Below are positions 42,608 through 42,637 of a stretch of 42,637 nucleotides of DNA, piece after piece. The DNA lies in assembly GCA_937967805.1 (NCBI GenBank), contig CALBTC010000499.1, positions 1 to 42,637 on the forward strand, read 5' to 3'. A program made the translations under genes and the position numbers. The stretch's first letter is position 1; every line of letters starts with the position of its first letter. The DNA is from an uncultured Anaerolineaceae bacterium (GTDB lineage: Bacteria > Chloroflexota > Anaerolineae > Promineifilales > Promineifilaceae). The notes below the pieces were generated by a model. That model ran no database searches. It worked only from the letters and a program-made list of their open reading frames with translations, and had not been told where the DNA came from.

Positions 42608-42637
42608 ATGGAAGATCGCCAAAAATTTCAAGATGCC
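42608..42637 (+). CDS. Possible start of a gene cut by the window edge
   Basis: ATG at 42608 opens MEDRQKFQDA and runs off the end. Only ten codons are visible and there is no clear ribosome site, so this is a guess. Confidence 0.25.
   Translation, partial: MEDRQKFQDA

Overview
This window looks like a chromosomal segment from a Gram-positive-like or monoderm-like environmental bacterium, most likely Chloroflexota (Anaerolineae-type). The assignment is an inference. It rests on moderately high GC, many lipoproteins and LytR-CpsA-Psr-type proteins with long Pro/Thr linkers, a very large thioester alpha-2-macroglobulin, several Asp-rich FG-GAP repeats, and a short LPLI motif in secreted proteins. 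No rRNA, tRNA or CRISPR array was seen.

Layout. 1-3.6 kb: a decayed CopG-type antitoxin, then minus-strand genes for a prenyltransferase-like toroid protein, a GT87-type membrane glycosyltransferase and an XdhC-family cofactor chaperone. 3.6-6.0 kb: a minus-strand operon of membrane histidine kinase, stand-alone receiver and small lipoprotein. 6.0-9.4 kb: a PaaI-type thioesterase diverging from a HAD hydrolase, a TPR protein, and a calpain-type cysteine protease. 9.5-16.7 kb: a 1924-residue lipoprotein alpha-2-macroglobulin followed by a beta-propeller lipoprotein. 16.7-19.4 kb: a gene-poor spacer with a relic Y1 transposase, then a site-2-type protease with CBS domains and the ribosome-rescue hydrolase ArfB. 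19.4-21.4 kb: a UMF1/Atg22-like MFS transporter carrying an inserted beta-sandwich.

21.7-38.6 kb is a cell-surface glycan locus: an LCP ligase, an O-antigen/teichoic-type ABC permease without its ATPase, five GT4 and two GT2 glycosyltransferases, one polytopic GT-C-like protein, a methyltransferase, a surface FG-GAP propeller, and two small coiled-coil proteins each placed directly upstream of a related GT4. A W/R-rich plus coiled-coil module is shared by the two small proteins and the tail of one GT2, so it may dock glycosyltransferases at the membrane. After this come a secreted GHL10-type glycoside hydrolase, an AT-rich, probably imported methyltransferase behind a structured 480-base spacer, and an MBL-fold hydrolase.

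The strongest window-wide signal is the palindrome ACGGCCGT. I counted about 67 exact copies by eye, roughly a hundred times the random expectation. It is scattered through genes on both strands and resembles HIP1 of cyanobacteria in behaviour. Spacers also hold several families of self-complementary, word-iterated repeats. Functions are assigned from motifs read in the translations; no database search was run.
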